A stretch of 64,000 bases of DNA from NCBI RefSeq assembly GCF_900258435.1, contig NZ_LT992558.1, forward strand, positions 1,889,518 through 1,953,517. The letters run 5' to 3'. The notes below the pieces were generated by a model. That model saw nothing but the letters and a program-made list of their open reading frames with translations, searched no databases and was not told the DNA's origin. Made by a program: the position numbers and the translations under genes. Each line of letters begins with the position of its first letter. Position 1 is the first letter of the stretch. This stretch comes from Carnobacterium divergens (GTDB lineage: Bacteria > Bacillota > Bacilli > Lactobacillales > Carnobacteriaceae). Positions 37,127 to 45,442 of this stretch are shown piece after piece.

Positions 37127-38404
37127 ATGAATCAACCTTTAGCTTTTAGAATGCGCCCAACAACTATTGAACAAATTGTGGGTCAACAACATTTAGTTGG
37201 AGAAGGGAAGATTATTAGACGAATGGTGGAAGCAAAAATGCTTTCTTCAATGATTTTATATGGCCCTCCTGGCATTGGAAAAACAAGTATTGCTAGCGCA
37301 ATTGCAGGCTCTACTCAATATGCCTTCCGTACATTAAATGCCGCTACTGATTCAAAAAAAGATTTACAGATTGTTGTTGAAGAAGCGAAAATGAGCGGAA
37401 CTGTTATTTTATTATTGGATGAAGTTCATCGTTTAGATAAACCAAAACAAGATTTTTTACTACCCCATCTGGAAAATGGGCGTGTCATTATGATTGGTGC
37501 AACAACCGAAAACCCTTATATTACTATCAATCCCGCGATTCGAAGTAGAACGCAAATTTTTGAATTAAAACCTTTGCAAATTGAAGAGATTGAATCTGCA
37601 TTAGAACGCGCTCTGACAGACACTGATAAAGGCTTAGGTCAGTTAACAGTCGAGGTAACCCCTGAAGCGATGCTTCATTTTGCCAGAGGGACAAATGGCG
37701 ATGTTCGAAGTTCCTTAAATGGACTCGAGTTAGCCGTTCGCTCCACGAAGCCGAATGAAGACGGTGTAATTGTGATTACCCTTGACATTGCCGAAGAATG
37801 TTTGCAACGAAAAGCTCTTACACACGATAAAGATGGCGACGCCCATTATGACGTCATTTCCGCTTTACAAAAATCCGTTCGAGGGAGTGACGTGAATGCC
37901 GCCCTTCACTACATGGGGCGTTTAGTTGAAGCAGGCGATTTACCTATTATTGCTCGCAGACTGATGGTGATTGCTTACGAAGACATTGGTTTAGCAAACC
38001 CAGCAGCGGCAGCTAGAGCGGTAACGGCTGTACAAGCTGCTGAGAAACTTGGCTTTCCGGAAGCCAGAATTCCTTTAGCAAATGCGATTGTTGACCTGTG
38101 TCTTTCTCCTAAATCAAATTCGACTTACGTAGCGATTGATGCCGCCTTGAGTGATATTCGAGCTGGTAAAAGTGGCGATGTTCCAGATCATCTAAAAGAC
38201 TCACACTACAGCGGTGCAGAAAAGTTAGGACGCGGGATCAACTATCAATACCCTCATTCTTTCCCTGGCGCTTGGGTGAATCAACAATATTTACCTGATA
38301 AATTAAAAAATGCAGTGTACTTTGAACCTAATCACACAGGCAAATACGAAGATAGTTTGGCTAGACAGTACGACAACATTAACGAGATGAAAAAAAAAAG
38401 GTAA
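37127..38404 (+). CDS. rarA: Replication-associated recombination protein RarA (MgsA)
   Basis: 425-residue AAA+ ATPase of the clamp-loader family that acts at stalled replication forks. Walker A GPPGIGKT (about residues 45-52) and Walker B LLLDEVHR, then sensor 1 GATTENP and sensor 2 GDVRSSLN. The C-terminal tetramerisation domain has the family end GRGINYQYPHSFPGAWV. AGGAGG precedes ATG by 6 bases. The structured 6S-like RNA follows downstream, as I recall for the rarA/bsrA neighbourhood in Bacillus and Listeria. Confidence 0.95.
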   Translation: MNQPLAFRMRPTTIEQIVGQQHLVGEGKIIRRMVEAKMLSSMILYGPPGIGKTSIASAIAGSTQYAFRTLNAATDSKKDLQIVVEEAKMSGTVILLLDEVHRLDKPKQDFLLPHLENGRVIMIGATTENPYITINPAIRSRTQIFELKPLQIEEIESALERALTDTDKGLGQLTVEVTPEAMLHFARGTNGDVRSSLNGLELAVRSTKPNEDGVIVITLDIAEECLQRKALTHDKDGDAHYDVISALQKSVRGSDVNAALHYMGRLVEAGDLPIIARRLMVIAYEDIGLANPAAAARAVTAVQAAEKLGFPEARIPLANAIVDLCLSPKSNSTYVAIDAALSDIRAGKSGDVPDHLKDSHYSGAEKLGRGINYQYPHSFPGAWVNQQYLPDKLKNAVYFEPNHTGKYEDSLARQYDNINEMKKKR

Positions 38405-38459
38405 GAACGCGTTGAAAAATATTTCCATTAAAAACGCTCCGCTTTTTAAGCGTTGATGC

Positions 38460-38488
38460 TTGAAAATAAAAAAATCCTGTGCTACTAT
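38460..38488 (+). promoter_or_regulatory. Promoter of the 6S-like RNA
   Basis: TTGAAA (38460-38465) and TACTAT (38483-38488) with a 17-base spacer, plus an extended -10 TGC. Confidence 0.7.
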
Positions 38489-38493
38489 AAAGA

Positions 38494-38694
38494 TAAGAAT
38501 TCTGAGATGTACGAATTGTTCAATAAATGTGCTGACCGAACAAATAGTACGACCTCGGGATCCAAACTGATTCAAATGGATAACAGGCCTTTACCTTTGG
38601 TAGTTAGATATTTGACAGCGGAGCCCACCTGCATGTATGCGGGATCAACACTACCTGAACGTGAAAACGGCATCACCGGATTTCTTTTTTAAAA
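38494..38694 (+). ncRNA. ssrS: 6S RNA (probable)
   Basis: About 200 bases of GC-richer sequence with a good promoter and no credible coding. The two ends pair as a terminal helix (GAATTCTG...ATG near 38497 with CAT..CCGGATTTC near 38680). Further in, GTG..CCG (near 38529) can pair with CGG..CAC (near 38620), which leaves an internal bubble, as in 6S RNA. 6S RNA binds the sigma-70 holoenzyme and tunes transcription in stationary phase. The position next to rarA agrees with the aspS/yrvM/bsrA/rarA region in B. subtilis. The ends are approximate. Confidence 0.72.
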
Positions 38695-38706
38695 TTTATC
38701 ATTTTG

Positions 38707-38742
38707 GGGTCATCTTCTAGCAATAGAAGATGGCTTTTTTTG
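38707..38742 (+). terminator. Terminator after the 6S-like RNA
   Basis: CATCTTCTA-GCAA-TAGAAGATG with seven Ts. The primary transcript may end here and be trimmed back. Confidence 0.8.
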
Positions 38743-38749
38743 ATAAAAA

Positions 38750-38783
38750 AAAACAAGCAATGCCCTCTTCGCATCACTTGCTC
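38750..38783 (-). terminator. Terminator of mntH
   Basis: Minus-strand AGCAAG...TTGCTT stem, followed by about nine Ts. Confidence 0.75.
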
Positions 38784-38787
38784 ATTG

Positions 38788-40089
38788 TTAAAAGAATGTA
38801 GTTAATAAATATAGATTTAATCCGGTAATTAACAGACCGATAAACCACGCCAAACCATTCACGACCTTGCCATTTTTTAATTCTCCCATCAGGCGTTCAT
38901 TGCTTGTAAATTGAATTAAAGGAAAAATAGCAAATGGCAATTGCATAGACAAGACAACTTGACTTAACAGCAACAGTTCATCAGTACCCTTTTGTCCAGC
39001 AATAATGGTTACAATCACAGCTGGTACGATGGCAAATAAACGCGTTCCAAGACGACTTAACCAGGCAGGTATTTTCAAATGTAAAAATCCTTCCATGATA
39101 ATTTGACCTGCCATCGTACCTGTTAACGTTGAATTTTGTCCACTTGCTAATAAAGCTACTGCAAATAAGGTACTGGCAATACTTGATCCAAGTGTTCCAT
39201 TCAAAAGCTGGTAGGTGTCTTCAATGCCCACCACATTGTATTGCCCTGTTTTATAAAATGTGGCTGCAGCAAGAATTAAAATAGCTGAATTGATTAGTAA
39301 CGCAAAGGTTAAATTAATTGTTGAATCAAGAAAAGCAAACTTTGTCGCTTCTTTTTTTCCAGCGGGAGTTCGCTCGTAAGCTCTACTTTGAACAATTGAA
39401 GAATGCAGATAAAGATTGTGAGGCATAACGGTTGCACCTAATATTCCTAAAGCTAAATAAAGTACTTTAGGATTGGTTACAACTTCTGTATGAGGTAAAA
39501 ACCCTACCATTACTTCTCTAAATTCCGGTTTACTTAAAAAAAGTTCAATTGCAAAACAAATAAAAATAGTCGTCATTAATGTAATGACAATTCGCTCAAT
39601 CCATTGAAATCCCTTGTGTTGTAAAAATAAGAGCAATAAAATATCTAAAGAAGTAATCAACACACCGTATAATAATGGAATTCCAAAAAGTAATTTCAAT
39701 GCAATTGCTGCCCCAATTACTTCGGCTAAATCCGTAGCAATAATTGCTAACTGAGCTAAAACCCATAACAAAATCGCCCTTTTTTGACCATACTCGTCAC
39801 GACATAATTCAGCTAAATCTTTTTCTGTTGCAATTCCTAATTTCGCACTTAAAGACTGAAGCAACACGGCCATTAAGTTTGATAATAGAATAACCGATAA
39901 CAATAGATAACCAAAAGAAGAGCCTCCAGCAATTGAGGTTGCCCAATTTCCCGGATCAACATACCCAACAGCAATCAGTGCCCCTGGTCCCATAAATGCA
40001 AGCAATTTTCTAAAGGAAGAAGCATTCTTAGGAATCGCAACTCGCTTTCCAAATTTCTCCTCTTTTTGTTTGTTTTGATTTAAACTCAA
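38788..40089 (-). CDS. mntH: Manganese transporter MntH (Nramp family)
   Basis: 433-residue proton-coupled Mn2+ (and Fe2+) importer. The metal-binding DPGN motif in TM1 is present (GYVDPGNWATS, about residues 49-59), and TM6 has the MPHNLYLHS motif. About eleven membrane helices are seen. The TTG at 40089 is the preferred start, 6 bases after GGAGGA; the in-frame GTG at 40107 overlaps upstream sequence without a site. A DtxR-type palindrome covers the promoter, so Mn2+-dependent repression by an MntR-like protein is likely. Confidence 0.93.
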   Translation of the reverse strand: MSLNQNKQKEEKFGKRVAIPKNASSFRKLLAFMGPGALIAVGYVDPGNWATSIAGGSSFGYLLLSVILLSNLMAVLLQSLSAKLGIATEKDLAELCRDEYGQKRAILLWVLAQLAIIATDLAEVIGAAIALKLLFGIPLLYGVLITSLDILLLLFLQHKGFQWIERIVITLMTTIFICFAIELFLSKPEFREVMVGFLPHTEVVTNPKVLYLALGILGATVMPHNLYLHSSIVQSRAYERTPAGKKEATKFAFLDSTINLTFALLINSAILILAAATFYKTGQYNVVGIEDTYQLLNGTLGSSIASTLFAVALLASGQNSTLTGTMAGQIIMEGFLHLKIPAWLSRLGTRLFAIVPAVIVTIIAGQKGTDELLLLSQVVLSMQLPFAIFPLIQFTSNERLMGELKNGKVVNGLAWFIGLLITGLNLYLLTTFF

Positions 40090-40113
40090 CCCATCTCCTC
40101 CATTCACACACTT

Positions 40114-40155
40114 TTAGGTTAACCTAATTTTACTATCTACCTTTACGTAAATCAA
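40114..40155 (-). promoter_or_regulatory. mntH promoter with MntR/DtxR-type operator
   Basis: TTGATT (40155-40150) and TAAAAT (40132-40127), 17-base spacer. The perfect palindrome TTAGGTTAACCTAA at 40114-40127 begins at the -10 and covers the start site. It resembles DtxR-family operators (MntR, EfaR, IdeR). Confidence 0.8.
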
Positions 40156-40237
40156 GAAAAACTATGAATTATTCAAATCTTAGCGATTTTATGCTATGCT
40201 AAAGAGGAAAACAGAATGTTGGAAAGGACTACTATCC

Positions 40238-40516
40238 ATGATTATTTTAATGAGTGTTTTTGCATTGATTTTATTTGCCATGGCATTTTTCTTATTAAGT
40301 GGAAAAGCCAGTGTTTTAATTATCAATGAACATGAAAACCAACACCAAATGAATCAAAAATTCTTTAAATTTTACGGCTATTTACTGCTATTCTTTGGAA
40401 TTTTTGCTTGTTTCCTAGTCTTCAATCACATACAATGGCTTTGGCTTACCTTCCTTGGGGCAACCAGTTTTATAATGGTATTTTTTGTCATTGGTTTAAA
40501 TCGAAGAATTAACTAA
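40238..40516 (+). CDS. Small membrane protein, DUF3784-like
   Basis: 92-residue protein with three membrane helices (about 1-18, 42-60 and 64-85). The loop LSGKASVLIINEHENQHQMNQKFF resembles the DUF3784 pattern (GK.S.LI after TM1). Function unknown. ATG 40238 follows GGAAAGGA at about 9 bases; an earlier in-frame ATG at 40196 has no site. Divergent from mntH across 150 bases and convergent with the next gene at a shared terminator. Confidence 0.7.
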   Translation: MIILMSVFALILFAMAFFLLSGKASVLIINEHENQHQMNQKFFKFYGYLLLFFGIFACFLVFNHIQWLWLTFLGATSFIMVFFVIGLNRRIN

Positions 40517-40561
40517 AAAGAAGTAAACCGTCTTCCTAACTGGATGGTTTACTTCTTTTTT
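40515..40561. terminator. Bidirectional terminator
   Basis: AAAAAGAAGTAAACC / GGTTTACTTCTTTTT with T runs on both strands. The stop codon of the minus-strand gene (40549) lies inside the stem. Confidence 0.85.
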
Positions 40562-40794
40562 AATGCGCTACTATCTAACAATTCTAATTGTAAATTTCCC
40601 ACGGGTCCTGCCAAACGTTCAATAATAGCAGCCATTTTTACGCCACCAATCCCCTTAACTTCTGCAAATTTTTCGATTACTTCACGGTCAATATCTTTTA
40701 AATAGAAAAGTTGTTGTTCTTCACAATAGGTTTTAAAGAGTCTAAATTTTGACTCTGTAAAAGCTTCGTTAATTGAAATATCTCCTTTTTGCAT
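40549..40794 (-). CDS. Small orphan protein with a helix-hairpin-helix-like motif
   Basis: 81-residue soluble protein that I do not recognise. Its middle, FAEVKGIGGVKMAAIIERL (about residues 43-61), looks like a helix-hairpin-helix, a DNA-binding motif in repair proteins. A good AAAGGAAG site precedes ATG 40794, so it is probably translated. Its last four codons (LKKK and stop) are read from within the terminator stem. It may be a small DNA-binding protein, or a remnant of a larger protein that lost its other domains. Confidence 0.65.
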   Translation of the reverse strand: MQKGDISINEAFTESKFRLFKTYCEEQQLFYLKDIDREVIEKFAEVKGIGGVKMAAIIERLAGPVGNLQLELLDSSALKKK

Positions 40795-40933
40795 AACTGA
40801 ACTTCCTTTCTTTTCATTAAAATCAACTTTACAAAGGTTTTAAGTTCCAAGTTTTAGGTTTTTGTTGTAAAATAAAGGTAGAAGAACATAGTTAATTCTT
40901 ATTATATCACGAATTGAAGAGGAGTGGATGAAC

Positions 40934-41407
40934 ATGTTACAACAATACAAACGCATTTTAGTCGCCGTTGATGGATCTGAAGAAGCTGAGTTGGCTTTCA
41001 AAAAAGCTGTTTATGTAGCAAATCGTAATGAAGCTGCATTGGTTTTAGTTCACGTTATTGATACAAGAGCTTTCCAAAGTGTTTCGAGTTTTGATGGTGC
41101 AATGGCTGAACAAGCTACAGAACAAGCGAAAAATACGATGGAAGAATATCAACGTTACGCAAAAAATCATGATGTTGAAGATGTTCGTTATACAATTGAG
41201 TATGGTTCACCAAAAGCAATTATTGCTAAACAAATTCCAGAAGAACAAGACATTGATTTGATTATGGTGGGTGCTACTGGTCTTAATGCAGTGGAACGAA
41301 TTTTTATCGGTTCTGTTTCAGAATACGTTATTCGTCAAGCTACTTGTGATGTTTTAGTCGTACGTACAGATTTAGAAAACAAATTACCTGATAAAAAATC
41401 AAAATAA
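40934..41407 (+). CDS. Universal stress protein UspA family
   Basis: 157-residue cytoplasmic protein with the UspA fold. The N-terminal strand RILVAVDGSEEAE and the ATP-binding loop GATGLNAVERIFIGSVSEYVIRQA (G-2x-G-9x-G-S/T pattern) are intact. These proteins aid survival under stress; the exact role is not settled. ATG 40934 is placed 9 bases after GAGGAG; ATG 40928 would be too close. Single-gene transcript. Confidence 0.9.
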   Translation: MLQQYKRILVAVDGSEEAELAFKKAVYVANRNEAALVLVHVIDTRAFQSVSSFDGAMAEQATEQAKNTMEEYQRYAKNHDVEDVRYTIEYGSPKAIIAKQIPEEQDIDLIMVGATGLNAVERIFIGSVSEYVIRQATCDVLVVRTDLENKLPDKKSK

Positions 41408-41435
41408 AAAAGAAGCGTCATGCTTCTTTTTTTTA
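41407..41435 (+). terminator. Terminator of the universal stress gene
   Basis: AAAAGAAGC-GTCAT-GCTTCTTTT with a further T run, starting at the stop codon. Confidence 0.85.
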
Positions 41436-41446
41436 TCCATTTTAAA

Positions 41447-41485
41447 CAAAAACCCTCCCTTCAAAAATTGAAGAGAGGGTTTTCG
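41447..41485 (-). terminator. Terminator of ackA
   Basis: Minus-strand AAAACCCTC.CTTC / GAAG..GAGGGTTTT helix with Ts, 9 bases beyond the ackA stop. Confidence 0.85.
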
Positions 41486-41493
41486 TTATCTTT

Positions 41494-42684
41494 TTATTTT
41501 GATAAACGTTCTACATCGCGAGCGATCATTACTTCTTCATCTGTTGGAATTAAAAGTACTTTAACTTTTGAGTCAGCAGTTGAAATAACACGTTCATCAC
41601 TACGAACATTGTTTAATTCTGCATCCATTTCACAACCAAAAACAGTAATACCGTCAATGATTTCTTTACGCATATGGATATCGTTTTCGCCGATTCCTGC
41701 TGTAAAGATGATTGCGTCAACACCATTCATTGTCGCAATGTATGAACCAATGTATTTTTTAATGCGATCTGCAAAGATACGTAATGCAATGTTTGCATTG
41801 TCATCTGTTAATTGAGCTACTTCAAGATCACGCATATCGCTTGAAATTTCAGATAAGCCTAGTAAACCAGATTCTTTATTTAAAATGTTGATGAATTCGT
41901 TGATATCTGTAATGTTTAATTTACCCATTAAGTAGGCAATTAATGAAGGATCAATATCGCCAGAACGAGTTCCCATTGTTACACCTGCAAGTGGTGTGAA
42001 GCCCATTGATGTATCAACTGATTTCCCACCGTCAATAGCAGTAATTGAAGCGCCGTTTCCTAGGTGACAAGAGATTAATTTTAACTCTTCAAGAGGACGA
42101 CCTAACATTTCTGCTGCACGTTCTGAAACAAATTTATGTGACGTTCCGTGAGCACCATATTTACGGGCTGCAAAATCTTCATAATATTTCATTGGAATGC
42201 TGTATAAATAGCTCTTCTTAGGCATTGTTGTATGGAAAGAAGTATCAAATACTGCAACACTTGTAATTTCTGGTAATAATTTTTTAAATGCACGGATTCC
42301 TGTAGCATTTGCTGGGTTGTGTAACGGAGCTAATTCTGATAAGTCTTCAATTTGTCCTAATACTTCATCTGTGATTAAAGCTGAATCTTTAAAGATTTCT
42401 CCACCAGCAACGACACGATGTCCTACGCCAGTAATTTCGTTAAAACTTGCGATAATGTTCAATTCTAATAATTGTTTTAGTAACATCTCTACTGCAAATT
42501 CATGATCATTAATGTCTAATACTTCTTCGAATTTTTGACCTTCGCCATATTTGATTGTGAAAATTGATTCTGGCAACCCAATTCTTTCTACGATTCCTTT
42601 AGCGATAACTGTTTCTGATGGCATTTCGAATAATTGCCATTTTAAACTTGAACTACCGGCGTTGATTGCAATTGTTTTTGACAT
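41494..42684 (-). CDS. ackA: Acetate kinase
   Basis: 396-residue enzyme that makes ATP and acetate from acetyl phosphate, a main energy step in fermenting lactic acid bacteria. Signatures: [11 protein letters not shown] (residues 5-15), [36 protein letters not shown] and [17 protein letters not shown] precedes ATG. The methyltransferase gene 26 bases upstream is probably cotranscribed; a ytxK-like methyltransferase next to ackA is common in Bacillota. Confidence 0.97.
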   Translation of the reverse strand: MSKTIAINAGSSSLKWQLFEMPSETVIAKGIVERIGLPESIFTIKYGEGQKFEEVLDINDHEFAVEMLLKQLLELNIIASFNEITGVGHRVVAGGEIFKDSALITDEVLGQIEDLSELAPLHNPANATGIRAFKKLLPEITSVAVFDTSFHTTMPKKSYLYSIPMKYYEDFAARKYGAHGTSHKFVSERAAEMLGRPLEELKLISCHLGNGASITAIDGGKSVDTSMGFTPLAGVTMGTRSGDIDPSLIAYLMGKLNITDINEFINILNKESGLLGLSEISSDMRDLEVAQLTDDNANIALRIFADRIKKYIGSYIATMNGVDAIIFTAGIGENDIHMRKEIIDGITVFGCEMDAELNNVRSDERVISTADSKVKVLLIPTDEEVMIARDVERLSK

Positions 42685-42710
42685 ATAAATGACTCTCCTT
42701 TTGGGTTATA

Positions 42711-43718
42711 TTAAATATTCTCTTTTTTCCAAGTATCGACTTCGTTCATAAAATGAACCATCGCTTTGGGATTCTTAAAGTCTGGAATTTCTGCTAGTAA
42801 CACTTGTTTTGCCTGTTTAGCAGCTCCACCTTTTTTCTGAATCAAAAGAATTGATTTACGTGAATTTTCAGACTTGAATAACTCTTTAGGAAGATTCAAC
42901 ATTCCTTGTAAGTAACTGACGTCTTGAATCAGTTTTGTTAATGCAGGGGCTTCTTCTGTTTCAAACAGTTGTGTAGGGACTAAAAAGACACCTACGCCAC
43001 CTTCTTTTAAATACTGTAAGCTTTGTTCAATCATTAAATGATGAGCGTATGAGTGACCTGTTTTAGCCGCTGTTTTAAACGCGCTTGCACGTTCATCTAC
43101 TGGATAATAACCAACTGGCAAATCGCTTACGACAACATCAACTGGATCTACTAATAGATCTTGAATCGCATCTTGATGTGTCAATTTGATAGTTTGACCT
43201 TGTAACCCTGTTAAAACAGCTGCCAACGAAAGCAATAAATCATCGATATCAATGCCTTCTGCATCTAGTTCTACATTCTTAAGTTTCAAACTATTACTGA
43301 TTGTGGAAAGTAAGTTTCCAGTACCAACAGCGGGATCAAGAAGTCGAATTTTTTTTGTTGTGTCTCCTGTCATCTTCTCGATTAAGTAACTCATGATAAA
43401 TCCAATCGCATCAGGAGTCATTTGATGATTTGCTTGCAGATTGTCTGTTTTTGCTCCTTTTAATAAAGCTAACTGAAAGGCTTTACGAATTTCTTCTGGC
43501 TCCATAGAATCAATGGGCAATGTTTGATACAAGTTTGTTAATTTTTCAATTACTGTTTGAGTGGGCAAACCATCAACTTGTCTTGCAACACGTCCATCAA
43601 GAATATTTTCACCCGTTTCTAAAAGGGCTTCTAAGTACGAAACATCCAGCTCTGATTGTATTAATTTAACCGATGTGTCCAATTTATTGAACAAAGTTTC
43701 AATCTCGATTTGGGGCAC
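42711..43718 (-). CDS. Class I SAM-dependent methyltransferase (YtxK-like)
   Basis: 335-residue protein resembling the N6-adenine-type DNA methyltransferase fold (YtxK family). An N-terminal helical part precedes a Rossmann domain with the SAM-binding LLDPAVGTGNLL (near residue 124). The catalytic loop reads SDLPVGYYP rather than the N/D-PP-Y/F of active adenine methyltransferases, so it may act on another target. It starts with GTG 43718 after GAGGTTGG. It is usually found between comG genes and ackA; no com genes are in this window. Confidence 0.85.
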   Translation of the reverse strand: MPQIEIETLFNKLDTSVKLIQSELDVSYLEALLETGENILDGRVARQVDGLPTQTVIEKLTNLYQTLPIDSMEPEEIRKAFQLALLKGAKTDNLQANHQMTPDAIGFIMSYLIEKMTGDTTKKIRLLDPAVGTGNLLSTISNSLKLKNVELDAEGIDIDDLLLSLAAVLTGLQGQTIKLTHQDAIQDLLVDPVDVVVSDLPVGYYPVDERASAFKTAAKTGHSYAHHLMIEQSLQYLKEGGVGVFLVPTQLFETEEAPALTKLIQDVSYLQGMLNLPKELFKSENSRKSILLIQKKGGAAKQAKQVLLAEIPDFKNPKAMVHFMNEVDTWKKENI

Positions 43719-43820
43719 TTTTCCAACCTCATTTCATTACTATATCGCTATTTCATCTCACTTGGGTTAGTTATTTCCACTAATAACATAACTGTTTTGT
43801 GAAGTAGTATTCCCTGTACC

Positions 43821-43858
43821 ATTTTAACGAATAACGAGCAAGGTTTCAAGCGCAATCC
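43821..43858 (-). promoter_or_regulatory. Candidate promoter of methyltransferase-ackA with cre-like site
   Basis: TTGAAA (43849-43844) and TAAAAT (43826-43821) with a 17-base spacer. A cre-like sequence, in plus-strand sense TTTCAAGCGCAATCC (43844-43858), overlaps the -35. It matches about 13 of 15 positions of the CcpA consensus WTGNAANCGNWNNCW. Confidence 0.5.
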
Positions 43859-43947
43859 TCATCTTTCGTTAAATTTTTGAAAATAATCGTTTTTTTTCAA
43901 TGTTTGTTTATTGTTTTCTTAGAAAAGGAAAACAATAACTGACTTTT

Positions 43948-44280
43948 TTATTTCATCATCGCAAAAACGCTTATTAAACTAGCCATTAAAAGACACACAC
44001 CTAAAATACCATAATATTTTAACGAAGATTTCCATAACTGGCTATTTCTTGAATTTTGATACCCAAAATTGCGAATTGGTTTTCTAAGTAAAAGGTAAAC
44101 TAACAGACCTGGAATAAGCTGGAATAGCATCACAAGTATCACGATTAGCGTTCCATTCATGTTTCGTGCATTCGCATCATAATAAACCCACATTAATAAT
44201 TTTACATATGCTACTACGCCGATAATGAAGATTCCAAAAACAACAGTTAAGCCAACAATTCCTATTAATAAATCACTCAT
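43948..44280 (-). CDS. Small membrane protein, PLD-nuclease N-terminal-like
   Basis: 110-residue protein with three membrane helices (about 3-27, 43-65 and 87-106). The middle part WVYYDANARNMNGTL...IPGLLVYLLLRKP resembles the PLDc_N membrane domain found at the start of cardiolipin synthases, here as a stand-alone protein. No catalytic HKD motif is present. ATG 44280 follows GGGAGGGG. Function unknown. The rpmA terminator lies between it and rpmA. Confidence 0.72.
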   Translation of the reverse strand: MSDLLIGIVGLTVVFGIFIIGVVAYVKLLMWVYYDANARNMNGTLIVILVMLFQLIPGLLVYLLLRKPIRNFGYQNSRNSQLWKSSLKYYGILGVCLLMASLISVFAMMK

Positions 44281-44302
44281 ATTTTCCCCTCCCAAAATTG
44301 AT

Positions 44303-44338
44303 AAAAAAAAGCTCTTCTAGCAAGTAGAAGAGCTTTTT
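44303..44338 (-). terminator. Terminator of rplU-prp-rpmA
   Basis: Minus-strand AAAGCTCTTCTA / TAGAAGAGCTTT hairpin followed by eight Ts. It also lies close upstream of the small membrane protein gene. Confidence 0.9.
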
Positions 44339-44348
44339 GAGTTCGTGC

Positions 44349-44636
44349 TTATTGAGCAACTGCAGGGTATACAGAAACTTGTTTTTTGTCGCGACCTTTA
44401 CGTTCGAAACGAACGACACCATCACATTTAGCGAATAATGTATCGTCTCCACCAATCCCAACGTTAACACCTGGATAAATTTTAGTACCGCGTTGACGGT
44501 ATAAAATTGAACCACCTGAAACTGTTTGACCATCTGCACGTTTAGCGCCTAAACGTTTAGAGTTAGAGTCACGTCCGTTAGTAGTAGAACCGCCCCCTTT
44601 TTTGTGGGCGAAGAATTGTAAATTCATTTTCAACAT
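44349..44636 (-). CDS. rpmA: Ribosomal protein L27 (bL27), with cleavable N-terminus
   Basis: 95-residue large-subunit protein near the peptidyl transferase centre. The start [16 protein letters not shown] shows the Bacillota-type N-terminal extension that the protease Prp removes before incorporation, cutting just after FFA. Conserved blocks [17 protein letters not shown] and [13 protein letters not shown] follow. prp is encoded directly upstream in the same operon. Confidence 0.97.
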   Translation of the reverse strand: MLKMNLQFFAHKKGGGSTTNGRDSNSKRLGAKRADGQTVSGGSILYRQRGTKIYPGVNVGIGGDDTLFAKCDGVVRFERKGRDKKQVSVYPAVAQ

Positions 44637-44669
44637 ATGAGTTGCACCTCCTGGTAAATTAATTGGTTG

Positions 44670-45002
44670 TTAATTCATTTTGACATACTCAGGGTACTCT
44701 TCTGTAATCCCTTGAATCGAAAGACGCAAGCTTTCAAGAAGAATCTGAGCAATATGAAACTGTTCGCCGGTAATGTCTTGTAGAATTTCAACATATAAAT
44801 GTCCACCATTCACTGCGTCATCCATATCCACTAAGGGTTGGAAACCAGCTAAAGCTTCAATACTATTTGTTGCTCCAAAAGTCAATGCCGAAACAGCTGC
44901 ACAGACAATGTCGCTGCCTTCGGGTCCTGACTCTGCATGTCCAGTTACTTCAAAAGAAACTAGATTCCCATCGCTATCGCGATTGAACAATGCTTGAATC
45001 AT
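44670..45002 (-). CDS. prp: Ribosomal-processing cysteine protease Prp
   Basis: 110-residue cysteine protease that trims the N-terminal extension of L27, which is essential in Staphylococcus aureus. The catalytic His is in VTGHAESGPEGSDIV and the catalytic Cys in IVCAAVSALTF (about residues 18 and 30). ATG 45002 gives the family start MIQALFNRD; an in-frame GTG at 45014 is less likely. It lies between rplU and rpmA as in most Bacillota. Confidence 0.94.
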   Translation of the reverse strand: MIQALFNRDSDGNLVSFEVTGHAESGPEGSDIVCAAVSALTFGATNSIEALAGFQPLVDMDDAVNGGHLYVEILQDITGEQFHIAQILLESLRLSIQGITEEYPEYVKMN

Positions 45003-45019
45003 ATCGAACACCACTTTTC

Positions 45020-45328
45020 TTAAGCGTTAATTGCATTAATAACAACTTTTGTATACGGTTGACGGTGACCTTGTTTACGGTGAGTATGTTTTTTAGGTTT
45101 GTATTTATACGTAGTAACTTTCTTTTGTTTACCATGTTTTTCTACAGTACCTTCAACAGTAGCTCCGGCGATTGTTGGAGCTCCAACTTTTGTTTCTTCG
45201 CCACCTACCAAGATTACTTCATCAAAGCTTACAGTTTCACCAGCTTCAACGTTTAATTTTTCAACGTAAATTGCTTGGCCTACCTCAACTTTAACTTGTT
45301 TTCCACCAGTTTTGATAATTGCGTACAT
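45020..45328 (-). CDS. rplU: Ribosomal protein L21 (bL21)
   Basis: 102-residue large-subunit protein. The start [18 protein letters not shown], the central [19 protein letters not shown] and the basic tail [20 protein letters not shown] are all standard. A strong AAGGAGG site precedes ATG. It is the first gene of rplU-prp-rpmA, behind an L21 leader RNA. Confidence 0.97.
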   Translation of the reverse strand: MYAIIKTGGKQVKVEVGQAIYVEKLNVEAGETVSFDEVILVGGEETKVGAPTIAGATVEGTVEKHGKQKKVTTYKYKPKKHTHRKQGHRQPYTKVVINAINA

Positions 45329-45334
45329 TTATTC

Positions 45335-45438
45335 GCACCTCCTTATTAGACTTAGACTCGCCGTCGTGAGCGTCACAAGTGTGAACTTAAGACTCATTCC
45401 CGCGCGGTTGTAGTTGTGGTGCTACACATTTACAACAG
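45335..45438 (-). promoter_or_regulatory. L21 leader RNA (ribosomal protein autoregulatory element)
   Basis: The 5' UTR of rplU contains the conserved CTTGTGACGCTCACGACGGCGAGTCTAA core (minus, about 45380-45350) and a GC-rich hairpin region before it. This matches the L21 leader of Bacillota, thought to bind excess L21 and repress its own operon. Confidence 0.75.
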
Positions 45439-45442
45439 TACC

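Noticed and set aside
38401-38455. Terminator between rarA and the 6S-like promoter
   Set aside because: GCGTT and AACGC segments can pair, but the T run is short and broken by TCCGC, so a real terminator is uncertain.
38453-38692. 79-codon plus-strand ORF after rarA
   Set aside because: No ribosome binding site, unnatural composition, and it overlaps a structured RNA with its own promoter and closing helix (6S-like).
41420-41815. 131-codon plus-strand ORF across the ackA terminator and 3' end
   Set aside because: Antisense to ackA; starts in a terminator and lacks a ribosome binding site.
44273-44539. 88-codon minus-strand ORF overlapping rpmA
   Set aside because: Wrong frame of rpmA that runs through its terminator.
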